A stretch of DNA of 7,875 nt from Kordiimonadaceae bacterium UBA4441 (GTDB lineage Bacteria > Pseudomonadota > Alphaproteobacteria > Sphingomonadales > Emcibacteraceae). Location of the stretch: positions 72,683 through 80,557 of the forward strand of contig DGPL01000042.1 in NCBI GenBank assembly GCA_002390425.1, read 5' to 3'. Of this stretch, positions 1 to 6,938 are shown in pieces. Numbering within the stretch: the stretch's first letter is position 1; each line of letters begins with the position of its first letter. Below the pieces are notes generated by a model, which was given only the letters and a program-made list of their open reading frames with translations, searched no databases and was not told where the DNA came from. The position numbers were made by a program, and so were the translations under genes.

Positions 1-75
1 TTGGCCAACTGTCTAATTTATGACGTTAACTACATGAGTTTCTGGTTGATCACGATTAATTTATATTTCGTGAAT

Positions 76-106
76 TTGTTACAGCTCCAATAGTTGGTAG
101 TATATT
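76..106 (+). promoter_or_regulatory. Possible promoter of the ankyrin-repeat gene
   Basis: A TTGTTA hexamer at 76-81 is followed by TAGTAT at 98-103 (16-base spacing) or TATATT at 101-106 (19-base spacing). Either could be the -10 box of a sigma70-type promoter about 30 bases before the start codon. The rest of 1-134 shows no convincing gene. The match is weak and the region is AT-rich, so this is only a candidate. Confidence 0.3.
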
Positions 107-134
107 TTACATCAATTAAATTCTGGGGTTTGCT

Positions 135-2321
135 ATGCTAAAAAAAATATCAATTTTCTTCATCATCCTTTTCGTATCTCTATCGATAAATCACATATCT
201 ATCGCAAAAGATCAGGACGCAACGCTAACTCTGATCTATAACCCAGCGACCAGTCAATCTGATATGAAAAGACTGATTAAAGAATTTGAAAAGGAGTTTG
301 GCACTGTTCAACCATTTGATTTAAAGAAAAATACTAATTTTTATATTTATTACTATGTAACGGACGAGAATTACGTCCAATTTGAAATGACACGGCAAGA
401 TCAAGAAAATATAATAGGTAGAGATCTATCCTCATTTACGTCAGATGGATTTATCGGGTCTGCTAAATATTTAGCATTTAAAAGACGCACTATGATAGAT
501 GGAAGATTTTCTTCAGGAAGAAGGAATATTACTGCCAAAGATATTAAGAAGCCCTATAAAAGCGCAATGTTTCTCTATGACGCCTATGGTTCAGAACTCA
601 TTCGTATTGAAACAAAGGATTTTTATAAATCAGAATCTGCCGCTTTAAGAGGTGCAATTAGGACAATGCGTCGCGCCATAAAAAATGAAAAAGAGAAAAT
701 GGCACGCCCACAAACATTACGGTGCCTCTTTTGTGATTATGATCAATTAATTCAAGAGCAAAAAGAGAAAGTGGATAACCTGGCATTTATCTCGCATGAA
801 AGTCAGTTGAACCAACTTTATGGCGAAATCATTAAAGCTGAATTACCAGTGGGCTTAAACCCATATGCAAATTTATATCTTTCATTAGAAGACTTTGAAA
901 CGTTAGAGCATATATTTGATGTCGGAGCTGTTAATTTTAAAGATCAGATAGGCAAAAGAAAATTGCCCGGACATTTAATCAACGAATTAATAGCACTCGA
1001 TGCTTCAAATCAATTACTCACAAAAGTTGCTGCCGCCTATCAACAAAGTAATTTTGAAGAATTTGATCTTAATAATCATACTCCCTTATGGTCCGCTATT
1101 TCATTAAAAAATATAGAATTAGTACAAAAATTAATAGATTTAGGCGCAGATGTTAATCAAATTACCCAAGTCAATGGTAGCAGCTTAACACCTCTCATTT
1201 TATCAGCGCAGCTCGGTAACATTGAAACGACGGAAATCTTGCTTAAAAATGGCGCAATAAAGGACTTAACAACGCCATCTGGTCAATCGGCGTGGTCAAC
1301 AGCAATGTGGATAGGACAATATGATCATGCCGCAATGCTGTGGCCAGATAATTTCACGGATCCTAAATCAAACAACGAAGCAAGCAACTTTTTGATACAA
1401 GCCGTCTATTTTGGTGAGCGCGAAAAAGCAAGCAATCTTTTAAGCAAGGGCGTTCCCGTAACCTCTAGTGGCCAGACTGGCGATAATATTGCGATGTCGG
1501 TGGTTAAGGGAATAACGACCTTTACCATTAACAAAGATATCACCTCACCTTCATCAACTAAGCACAGGACTACTCAATCAATATATTGGCAAATTCTTGA
1601 AGACGCGAAAATGGCCGGTATAAGTGATCCCATAAATTCGACGATTGATCGTGAAGAGCAAACCCTGCTTTTTCATGCTTACCCAGAAAGCAGTGAACCA
1701 ATTAACGGTCAACATATTGAATTATTTAACCGCTTAATAAAATCAGGTATCGATCCTAATGCGATTAATGTTCATGGACAAAATGCCGATGATAAATTTG
1801 TCAAAAGTCGATTTGGCTATTTTGATGAACTCTATAAAGCGCAACTTGAAGAAATAAACCTGGAAAGAATTACTGCCTTAGCAGAAATTCAGAATAAACA
1901 AAAGCTAGCCTTGGATGCTGTCTTAAACAAAGTAGCGAAAAGGCAGGAAAAAAGATCATCTTCCCGAGCTAGAACTCAAGCGAGAAGGCTTGAAGCGATC
2001 AATAATTCGGATGATATTACGACAAGAGAATTGCGAATGCATATGCAAAACGGTAATTTTGTAACCAGTAATTTTATAAGAGATACGTCAGATGTTGACT
2101 ATAAACATAATTATAGTCGGGCAGAAATTGAAGCAACACGACAAATACAGATAGAATATTCTCAAGAATTAGATCAGGTTAATCAAACAGCGGCGATGCA
2201 AAAACAAAAATTGGACGACTATATTCAATCGTTGAAAGATGAAGAAAGAAAAAACGCATTAATTCGTAAAGAACTTATTTTAAATTCATCCTCTGATAAT
2301 ACTGAAACGCTATTATATTAG
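135..2321 (+). CDS. Exported ankyrin-repeat protein with a CXXC pair and a charged C-terminal coiled coil
   Basis: This is a 728-residue protein of unknown function. Residues 1-24 look like a Sec signal peptide: Lys3-Lys4, then a hydrophobic stretch ending Ser-Ile-Ala, with likely cleavage after Ala24, so it should act in the periplasm or outside the cell. Residues 25-195 are a mixed charged/aromatic region that I do not recognise. The only two cysteines in the protein, Cys197 and Cys200, form a CXXC pair. Ankyrin-like repeats follow: a clear one at about 312-343 (TPLWSAI then LIDLGADVN), a second at 352-378 (TPLILSAQLGN), degenerate ones at about 384-402 and 415-443, and another at 508-545 (LIKSGIDPNAIN). 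Residues 565-625 and 663-712 are highly charged and probably coiled-coil, with an Arg/Ser-rich patch near 603-618. The ATG has a weak TGGGG ribosome site at 124-128. Ankyrin repeats bind proteins, so a binding or scaffold role is inferred; no enzyme motif is visible. It converges on fadE, and nothing suggests a shared operon. Confidence 0.85.
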   Translation: MLKKISIFFIILFVSLSINHISIAKDQDATLTLIYNPATSQSDMKRLIKEFEKEFGTVQPFDLKKNTNFYIYYYVTDENYVQFEMTRQDQENIIGRDLSSFTSDGFIGSAKYLAFKRRTMIDGRFSSGRRNITAKDIKKPYKSAMFLYDAYGSELIRIETKDFYKSESAALRGAIRTMRRAIKNEKEKMARPQTLRCLFCDYDQLIQEQKEKVDNLAFISHESQLNQLYGEIIKAELPVGLNPYANLYLSLEDFETLEHIFDVGAVNFKDQIGKRKLPGHLINELIALDASNQLLTKVAAAYQQSNFEEFDLNNHTPLWSAISLKNIELVQKLIDLGADVNQITQVNGSSLTPLILSAQLGNIETTEILLKNGAIKDLTTPSGQSAWSTAMWIGQYDHAAMLWPDNFTDPKSNNEASNFLIQAVYFGEREKASNLLSKGVPVTSSGQTGDNIAMSVVKGITTFTINKDITSPSSTKHRTTQSIYWQILEDAKMAGISDPINSTIDREEQTLLFHAYPESSEPINGQHIELFNRLIKSGIDPNAINVHGQNADDKFVKSRFGYFDELYKAQLEEINLERITALAEIQNKQKLALDAVLNKVAKRQEKRSSSRARTQARRLEAINNSDDITTRELRMHMQNGNFVTSNFIRDTSDVDYKHNYSRAEIEATRQIQIEYSQELDQVNQTAAMQKQKLDDYIQSLKDEERKNALIRKELILNSSSDNTETLLY

Positions 2322-2361
2322 AAAAAAGTATATAACTGCAAAATAACCAATACTGTTATTT
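2322..2361. terminator. AT-rich hairpins in the convergent gap, possible bidirectional terminator
   Basis: Two alternative inverted repeats lie between the converging stop codons. One is AAATAAC (2341-2347) with GTTATTT (2355-2361), a perfect 7-bp stem. The other is AGTAT (2327-2331) with ATACT (2350-2354), followed on the minus strand by six T residues from 2327 down to 2322, as expected of an intrinsic terminator for fadE. The stems are nearly all A/T and therefore weak. The convergent setting is the main argument for a terminator. Confidence 0.3.
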
Positions 2362-4773
2362 CAAGCTTTTGTATATTTCGGGTTCAAAGTCATCTACGTC
2401 AATGACTTCGGAAAGAAGTAAATCATATTTAATAATCTCATCTGCTTCACTTTGGGTGATAATATTGGCCGCTAGTCCTTCATTGATCATTTCCTGACCG
2501 TACCTCGCAGTGATGATCCCTTCTTTTCTTGCAATGCGTAGCTTTCTTTTTAGTGGCAATACCTCAACCGCAGTACGCAGCGCGTGTTCCAATCTACCCA
2601 ATGCAGGATCATCTGCCCGCGGCACATATACATCTTCTGATAATTTCTCTCTTAATGCCCCGCCATCAAGTATGCTGCTTGCGGCTTGTGATGTAAGTTG
2701 ATCATCAGGAACAGAAAACCTTAACCCCAATGGGAACAATAACAGACGAAGGATGCCCCGAATGATCATATTAGGCATATTATCAACGGTCATCAAAAGA
2801 GCTTCGTATGCGTTATGGCAGGCGGTGCTTATACACCATTCTAACAAAGGCTCTTCCTCATCATTTTTATTTTCATGATAGCGTTTCATGGTCGTGGCAC
2901 CGATATAAATCCATGAAAAAGCATCCGCAAATCGGCCACTGATCATTTCTTTACGTTTCAATGTCCCACCGTAGGTCGCAAGCGCCAGATCGGACACAAA
3001 CGCAAATACAGAGCTTAAATAACTTAACCGTGTCATTGAACATGATAATTCTGATGACGTAATAATACGTGAAAGGCCAAGACGAATTGAAAGCCCCAAT
3101 ATAACTGACCGCGCTAAATTTGAAAACACTTGAGAAATATGTTTCCAAAAATAAATATCAAATTCCGCTTTATTATCTGTTTGAAGCGCCGTCATTTCCT
3201 TCAGCAAATAAGGATGGCTTCTAATAGCGCCTTGCCCGTAAATAATCATTGACCGTGTCAGCACGTTTGACCCCTCAACCGTAATGCCAATGGGAATAGC
3301 AGAATACGCCCGGGATAGTATATTTTGCGGTCCGCGAATAATCGCTGCACCAGCGCGAAGGTCCATTGCATCATTAAGGGTTTTACGCATTCCTTCCGTT
3401 AAATAGGCCTTTACCGTTCCGGAAAGGACGGATGGCTTTTCCCCTTGATCAATAGCGGCGCTGGTCACTCTTCTTGTGGCGTCCATCATGTATGTATAAC
3501 CGACAATTCTGGCCAATAATTCTTCCACCCCTTCAAAACGACCAATCGGCGTATCAAATTGTTCTCGAATGGTCGCATAAGCACCAGAAACCCGTGTCGC
3601 TAGTTGCGCAGCCCCGACGGACATTGACGGTAATGATATTGACCGTCCCGCCGCAAGCGATTCAACAAGCATACGCCAGCCGTTGCCAATACCTTCTTCT
3701 CCACCAATGATGGACGTAATTGGAATAAATACGTCTTTTCCTTGAATAGGACCATTGGCAAACGGAACCCCCATCGGATCATGGCGGTTTCCTATTGTCA
3801 TCCCTTTAATATTACGAGGAAGCAACGCACACGTTATACCTCTCTCAACGTCATCACTTAAAATTTTATCGGGATCTTTTAATTTAAAAGCCAAACCAAC
3901 CAATGTGGCGATTGGCGCTAAAGTTATATAACGTTTATTAAAATCTAACGATACGCCGATGACTTCTTTGCCGCGAACTTTGCGCTTAACAACATGACCA
4001 TAACTTTGCATGGCACCCGCGTCACTACCTGCCTCAGGGCCGGTTAATGCAAAACATGGAATATCCTCGCCGGTCGCTAATTTTGACAAATATTTTTTCT
4101 TTTGTTCATCGGTACCATAATGGACGAGCAACTCGCCAGGCCCTAATGAATTTGGCACCATAACGGTTACCGCCGCCGCAATACTGCGCGTCGCAATTTT
4201 TGTCACCACCGCCGAATGACCGGAAGCCGTGAACCCTAACCCGCCATATTCTTTTGGAATGACAAGGCCGAAAAATTTCTCTTGTTTGATATAATCCCAA
4301 ACTTCGCTTGGAAGCTCCCTATCCTGTTGGATTTGCCAATCATCTAACATTTCACATAATGTTTCAACGGGGCCATCTACATAGGCCTGCTCTTCTTCTG
4401 TTAATTGGAATGATTTATATTGAAATAATTTTTCCCAGTTAGGGTTTCCAGAAAATATATCGCCATCGAACCATACCGTTCCTGCCTCTAACGCTGTTTT
4501 TTCTGTCTCACTCATCCTTGGCAGAACTTTCGCAGCAATTTTAAACAATTTATCAGATAACAATGAACGCCTAAGGGCCGGGTTATACTGAAGCATTGTA
4601 CCCAAAACAGCGATAAAGAGCCCAAGAATAATAGCCAAGAAACCCGCCACCCCCAAAAGAACGAATAACGACCAAATGAAGGCCCCAAAAAGGACAAAAA
4701 TAATTTGATTGTTATTTTTAAATAACGAAAGCAATAATAAAATGCTCGAAGCAATTAGAATTAATGTATACAT
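2356..4773 (-). CDS. fadE: FadE-type acyl-CoA dehydrogenase (beta-oxidation)
   Basis: This enzyme catalyses the first step of fatty-acid beta-oxidation, FAD-dependent conversion of acyl-CoA to trans-2-enoyl-CoA. At 805 residues it matches the long FadE (YafH) branch (about 800-815), not the 380-400-residue short branch. Residues 1-18 and about 24-58 are strongly hydrophobic, so the enzyme is probably held at the inner membrane. The acyl-CoA dehydrogenase core follows: IPKEYGGLG at 172-180, the FAD/substrate motif FALTGPEAGSDAG at 241-253, and VEGSNVLTR at 499-507, whose Glu500 is the expected catalytic base. RGPQNILSRAYSAIPIG before it and IYGQGAIRSHP after it are typical of FadE. Residues from about 540 form the FadE-specific C-terminal domain. 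The ATG at 4771-4773 has GAGG seven bases upstream on its strand (4781-4784). The gene is divergent from gcdH across a 245-base region and convergent with the ankyrin gene. No frameshift or missing motif is seen. Confidence 0.95.
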   Translation of the reverse strand: MYTLILIASSILLLLSLFKNNNQIIFVLFGAFIWSLFVLLGVAGFLAIILGLFIAVLGTMLQYNPALRRSLLSDKLFKIAAKVLPRMSETEKTALEAGTVWFDGDIFSGNPNWEKLFQYKSFQLTEEEQAYVDGPVETLCEMLDDWQIQQDRELPSEVWDYIKQEKFFGLVIPKEYGGLGFTASGHSAVVTKIATRSIAAAVTVMVPNSLGPGELLVHYGTDEQKKKYLSKLATGEDIPCFALTGPEAGSDAGAMQSYGHVVKRKVRGKEVIGVSLDFNKRYITLAPIATLVGLAFKLKDPDKILSDDVERGITCALLPRNIKGMTIGNRHDPMGVPFANGPIQGKDVFIPITSIIGGEEGIGNGWRMLVESLAAGRSISLPSMSVGAAQLATRVSGAYATIREQFDTPIGRFEGVEELLARIVGYTYMMDATRRVTSAAIDQGEKPSVLSGTVKAYLTEGMRKTLNDAMDLRAGAAIIRGPQNILSRAYSAIPIGITVEGSNVLTRSMIIYGQGAIRSHPYLLKEMTALQTDNKAEFDIYFWKHISQVFSNLARSVILGLSIRLGLSRIITSSELSCSMTRLSYLSSVFAFVSDLALATYGGTLKRKEMISGRFADAFSWIYIGATTMKRYHENKNDEEEPLLEWCISTACHNAYEALLMTVDNMPNMIIRGILRLLLFPLGLRFSVPDDQLTSQAASSILDGGALREKLSEDVYVPRADDPALGRLEHALRTAVEVLPLKRKLRIARKEGIITARYGQEMINEGLAANIITQSEADEIIKYDLLLSEVIDVDDFEPEIYKSLK

Positions 4774-4830
4774 TTTTGATCCTCGGTGTTTTTGTTAGTC
4801 AAGTACCGCTTAGATTTACAGATATTTAAA

Positions 4831-4858
4831 TTTATGACGGTTTACTCTGTTCAGTCAA
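4831..4858 (-). promoter_or_regulatory. Predicted fadE promoter
   Basis: On the minus strand, TTGACT (plus-strand 4853-4858) is five of six to the sigma70 -35 consensus. It is followed after exactly 16 bases by CATAAA (plus-strand 4831-4836), four of six to the -10 consensus. Transcription would begin near 4824, giving a leader of about 50 bases before the fadE ATG. The -10 sits within one arm of a 12-bp inverted repeat whose other arm occupies the same place in the gcdH promoter. Confidence 0.5.
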
Positions 4859-4910
4859 TTGTTCTATTTAGCTTTATTGCAAACTTTTAATTCATCCATC
4901 TAATTATCCA

Positions 4911-4938
4911 TTGAAAAAAATAAAAATATAGTCATAAA
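4911..4938 (+). promoter_or_regulatory. Predicted gcdH promoter
   Basis: TTGAAA at 4911-4916 (five of six to the -35 consensus) is followed after 16 bases by CATAAA at 4933-4938. This is the same spacing and same -10 sequence as the fadE promoter on the other strand. Transcription would start near 4945, leaving a leader of about 74 bases. TATAGA at 4979-4984 is an alternative -10 nearer the gene, but it lacks a good -35. Confidence 0.4.
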
Positions 4939-4971
4939 TTTACTTAGATCTAGTTCATCTATTTTCAACCC

Positions 4972-4988
4972 TTACTCGTATAGAGTAA
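4972..4988. promoter_or_regulatory. Palindrome upstream of gcdH, possible operator
   Basis: TTACTC (4972-4977) and GAGTAA (4983-4988) form a perfect 6-bp inverted repeat around a 5-base centre, GTATA. It lies 30 bases before the gcdH start codon and downstream of its predicted promoter. That position suits a repressor site or a small leader hairpin. The binding protein cannot be inferred. Confidence 0.35.
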
Positions 4989-5018
4989 TAATAATAAAAA
5001 CCCTAAAGGATATTACCC

Positions 5019-6221
5019 GTGCAAAATGGATTTGGCCCTTCCCTTGGACCGTTTGATTGGTCCGATGCCCTGCTTCTTGAAAAACAACTCACAGAAGATG
5101 AAAGAATGTTACGTGATGCGGCGCATATTTTCGCTCAAGAAAAGCTTCAAACTAAAGTCATTGATGCAAATCGTGAAGAGCTGAGCGACCCTGAAATATT
5201 TAGAGAAATGGGTGAAGCGGGACTACTTGGGGTCACTATCCCTGAGAATTATGGTGGACTTGGTGCTGGTTATGTCACCTATGGTCTGGTTGCTAGAGAG
5301 ATTGAACGCGTTGATTCAGGTTATCGCTCGATGATGTCAGTACAGTCTAGTTTAGTGATGTATCCTATCAATGCTTATGGCTCAGATGAACAGAAAGAAA
5401 AATATTTACCCAAACTTGCAAGTGGTGAATTGATAGGATGTTTCGGATTAACAGAGCCTGATGCAGGTTCCGACCCCTCTTCCATGCGCACAGTGGCTAA
5501 AAAAATAGACGGAGGTTATCGCCTTTCTGGAACAAAGATGTGGATTTCAAATTCACCCTTCGCCGATGTGTTTATCGTTTGGGCAAAATCACAAGCCCAT
5601 GACGGGCAGATCAAAGGTTTTATTCTCGAGAAAGGCATGGAAGGACTGTCAGCACCTAAGATAGAAGGCAAACTATCCTTAAGGGCTTCTGTAACCGGTG
5701 AAATCGTTATGGACGGCGTAGAGGTGAGAGAAGACGCATTATTGCCAGGTGTTTCAGGACTTAAAGGGCCTTTTGGTTGCTTGAACCGTGCCAGATATGG
5801 AATTGCTTGGGGCGTTTTAGGAGCCGCAGAATTTTGTTGGCATGCGGCACGTCAATATGGATTAGACCGAAAGCAATTTAACCGTCCCCTTGCTCAAACG
5901 CAGCTCTTTCAAAAAAAATTAGCCGATATGCAAACTGAGATTTCTCTGGGTCTTCAAGCAGCACTGCAAGTTGGTCGTTTAATGGATGAAGGGACAGCAG
6001 CCCCTGAAATGATCAGTCTTATCAAACGAAATAATTGTGGAAAGGCTCTTGATATATCCCGTATGTCCAGAGACATGCATGGTGGTAACGGTATTTCTGA
6101 AGAGTTTCAGATTATGCGCCATATGGTCAATCTTGAAACAGTGAATACATATGAAGGTACACATGATGTCCATGCATTAATACTGGGGCGTGCGCAAACC
6201 GGTCTACAGGCATTTTTTTAA
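5019..6221 (+). CDS. gcdH: Glutaryl-CoA dehydrogenase
   Basis: This enzyme oxidatively decarboxylates glutaryl-CoA to crotonyl-CoA with FAD, in the degradation of lysine, hydroxylysine and tryptophan. The 400 residues are full length for the family. The markers are the N-terminal FDWSDALLLEKQLTEDE, GYRSMMSVQSSLVM at 101-114 with the substrate-binding Arg103 (equivalent to Arg94 of the human enzyme), the FAD motif FGLTEPDAGSDPSSMRT at 142-158, WISNSP at 175-180, and TYEGTHDVHALILGRA at 377-392, where Glu379 is the expected catalytic base (Glu370 in human). The start is a GTG, chosen because AAAGGA (5005-5010) lies eight bases upstream and the next in-frame ATG is residue 30, inside the conserved part. 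The ATG at 5026 is out of frame. It is divergent from fadE. The following E1 gene begins ten bases after the stop and shares its transcript; the TAA overlaps that gene's ribosome site. Confidence 0.96.
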   Translation: MQNGFGPSLGPFDWSDALLLEKQLTEDERMLRDAAHIFAQEKLQTKVIDANREELSDPEIFREMGEAGLLGVTIPENYGGLGAGYVTYGLVAREIERVDSGYRSMMSVQSSLVMYPINAYGSDEQKEKYLPKLASGELIGCFGLTEPDAGSDPSSMRTVAKKIDGGYRLSGTKMWISNSPFADVFIVWAKSQAHDGQIKGFILEKGMEGLSAPKIEGKLSLRASVTGEIVMDGVEVREDALLPGVSGLKGPFGCLNRARYGIAWGVLGAAEFCWHAARQYGLDRKQFNRPLAQTQLFQKKLADMQTEISLGLQAALQVGRLMDEGTAAPEMISLIKRNNCGKALDISRMSRDMHGGNGISEEFQIMRHMVNLETVNTYEGTHDVHALILGRAQTGLQAFF

Positions 6222-6231
6222 GGAATAAGTT

Positions 6232-6732
6232 ATGGATCGTGCAAATATTGTCCATCAAAACTTCTTAGACAGAGTAAGTGCAGAAGATTTCCCAGACGGT
6301 AAAGCACCCACAGGCCCTTTAACCAGCCAACAAGCCATAACCATTTTTCGCACCGGATGCTTAACCCGAGCTTTAGACCGAAAAAGTCGCGAGATGCAAG
6401 CACAGGGACAAGGCTTCTACACAATCGGCTCCTCTGGTCATGAAGGCATCGCCGCCATTGCGGCAGCCTTAAGGTTGGGGGACATGGCATTTCTTCATTA
6501 CCGTGACGCTGCTTTTCAAATCCAAAGATCTAAAATGGTTCCCGGGCAATCCATTACGTGGGATATGCTCTTATCGTTTGCATGTGCAAAAGAAGACCCG
6601 ATCTCTGGAGGTCGACACAAAGTTCTGGGATCCAAAAAACTTAATATTCCACCGCAAACGTCAACAATCGCAAGCCACTTACCAAAAGCTGTAGGCGCCG
6701 CCTATTCCATGTGGATGCGTGATTATGATTAA
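6232..6732 (+). pseudogene. Truncated 2-oxoacid dehydrogenase E1 (thiamine-diphosphate enzyme), 5' part only
   Basis: These 166 residues match the N-terminal part of E1 components of branched-chain-type 2-oxoacid dehydrogenases, especially the fused alpha/beta form of about 700 residues. Visible motifs are YTIGSSGHE (63-71), LHYRDAAF (88-95), DPISGGRHK (122-130) and PQTSTIASHLPKAVGAAYSM (141-160). The reading frame stops with TAA just after this last motif. The thiamine-diphosphate/Mg site (GDG...N) and the whole transketolase-like beta half are therefore missing, and the product cannot be an active enzyme. I see no continuation of the homology in any frame downstream, so this looks like a deletion or rearrangement, not a single frameshift. 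The ATG is well supported: AAGGA (6220-6224) lies seven bases upstream and overlaps the gcdH stop codon, so the gene was once translated as part of the gcdH operon. A genuine short protein is possible but less likely. Confidence 0.75.
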
Positions 6733-6825
6733 AGTTTTATGGTTATTTACTGGAGGATGTGTATCCCTTCATACCAAACTGGACTACTCAAAGGATTTGC
6801 CTACAAGAATATAATTCAATTTAAT
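6733..6825. other. Gene-free junction between the broken E1 gene and the riboswitch promoter
   Basis: This stretch carries no E1 homology and no convincing ORF. A 35-residue frame from ATG 6739 to TGA 6846 has no recognisable content. The composition becomes visibly more A/T-rich towards its right end. No insertion-sequence ends, target duplication or tRNA could be seen. It marks where the E1 gene was cut off. Confidence 0.4.
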
Positions 6826-6853
6826 TTGTTTATACTACATTTCTGAGTATAAT
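6826..6853 (+). promoter_or_regulatory. Promoter of the SAM-II riboswitch transcript
   Basis: A perfect TATAAT box at 6848-6853 is preceded, at 16-base spacing, by TTGTTT at 6826-6831 (weak -35). The expected start point, seven bases after the -10, is A6860. That is immediately before the first base-paired nucleotide of the riboswitch aptamer at 6861. This fit between start point and aptamer edge supports both calls. Confidence 0.7.
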
Positions 6854-6858
6854 ATACA

Positions 6859-6914
6859 TAGCGCCGATTTGATTACTAGCTTGCGGGCGCAATATAAATA
6901 CAGCTAAAGCAGCG
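6859..6914 (+). ncRNA. SAM-II riboswitch aptamer
   Basis: The RNA matches the SAM-II (metA/metX leader) class, which binds S-adenosylmethionine in an H-type pseudoknot. Stem P1 is GCGCC (6861-6865) with GGCGC (6886-6890), a perfect 5 bp. The loop carries the conserved GATTT directly after P1 (6866-6870) and TTGC (6881-6884). The linker has ATAAAT (6894-6899), followed by the conserved GCTAAA (6903-6908). The order and spacing follow the known Sargasso Sea metX SAM-II RNA, as recalled from its crystal structure. Pseudoknot stem P2 can form between CTAGCTTGC (6876-6884) and GCTAAAGCAG (6903-6912). The outer pairs here are GC with GC, where the reference RNA uses CC with GG, which looks like compensatory change. 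Family members usually control methionine and SAM synthesis genes and are switched off by SAM. Here the downstream gene is an unknown Tat-signal protein. Confidence 0.85.
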
Positions 6915-6938
6915 GAATGGACCGTCTTGCTTTTAGCT
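6902..6938 (+). promoter_or_regulatory. Candidate antiterminator pairing of the SAM-II riboswitch
   Basis: AGCTAAAGCA (6902-6911), which contains the aptamer's conserved 3' pseudoknot strand, is complementary to TGCTTTTAGCT (6928-6938) over 10 bp with one bulged T at 6931. That target is the centre of the downstream terminator hairpin. The pairing therefore excludes both the SAM-bound pseudoknot and the terminator. The inferred logic is that high SAM lets the terminator form and low SAM allows read-through. Confidence 0.6.

Larger units (their letters stand above)
4827..4942. repeat. 12-bp perfect inverted repeat spanning the divergent promoters
   Basis: TAAATTTATGAC at 4827-4838 and GTCATAAATTTA at 4931-4942 are perfect reverse complements separated by 92 bases. 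Each arm covers the predicted -10 box of one divergent promoter. The repeat may be a pair of operator half-sites for a shared regulator, or simply two promoters of the same sequence pointing apart. Sequence alone does not separate these. Confidence 0.5.

Noticed and set aside
15..25. AATTTATGACG, a third copy of the motif in the fadE/gcdH inverted repeat.
   Set aside because: An 11-base match to an A/T-rich motif is expected by chance in a window of this size. The -35 position for a minus-strand promoter here (CAGAAA) is poor.
2510..2701. A plus-strand ORF antisense to the 3' part of fadE, and similar short frames inside fadE and gcdH.
   Set aside because: They lie wholly within well-supported genes in other frames, with no ribosome sites or recognisable products.
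6739..6846. A 35-residue ORF after the truncated E1 gene.
   Set aside because: It has no homology or motif that I can recognise and looks like chance in A/T-rich DNA. TGGAGG at 6750-6755 lies inside the frame, not before its start.
6859..6914. A tRNA or an attachment site for an integrated element at the E1 break.
   Set aside because: No cloverleaf can be formed. The stem, loop and linker sequences fit SAM-II instead, and no integrase or direct repeats are visible.
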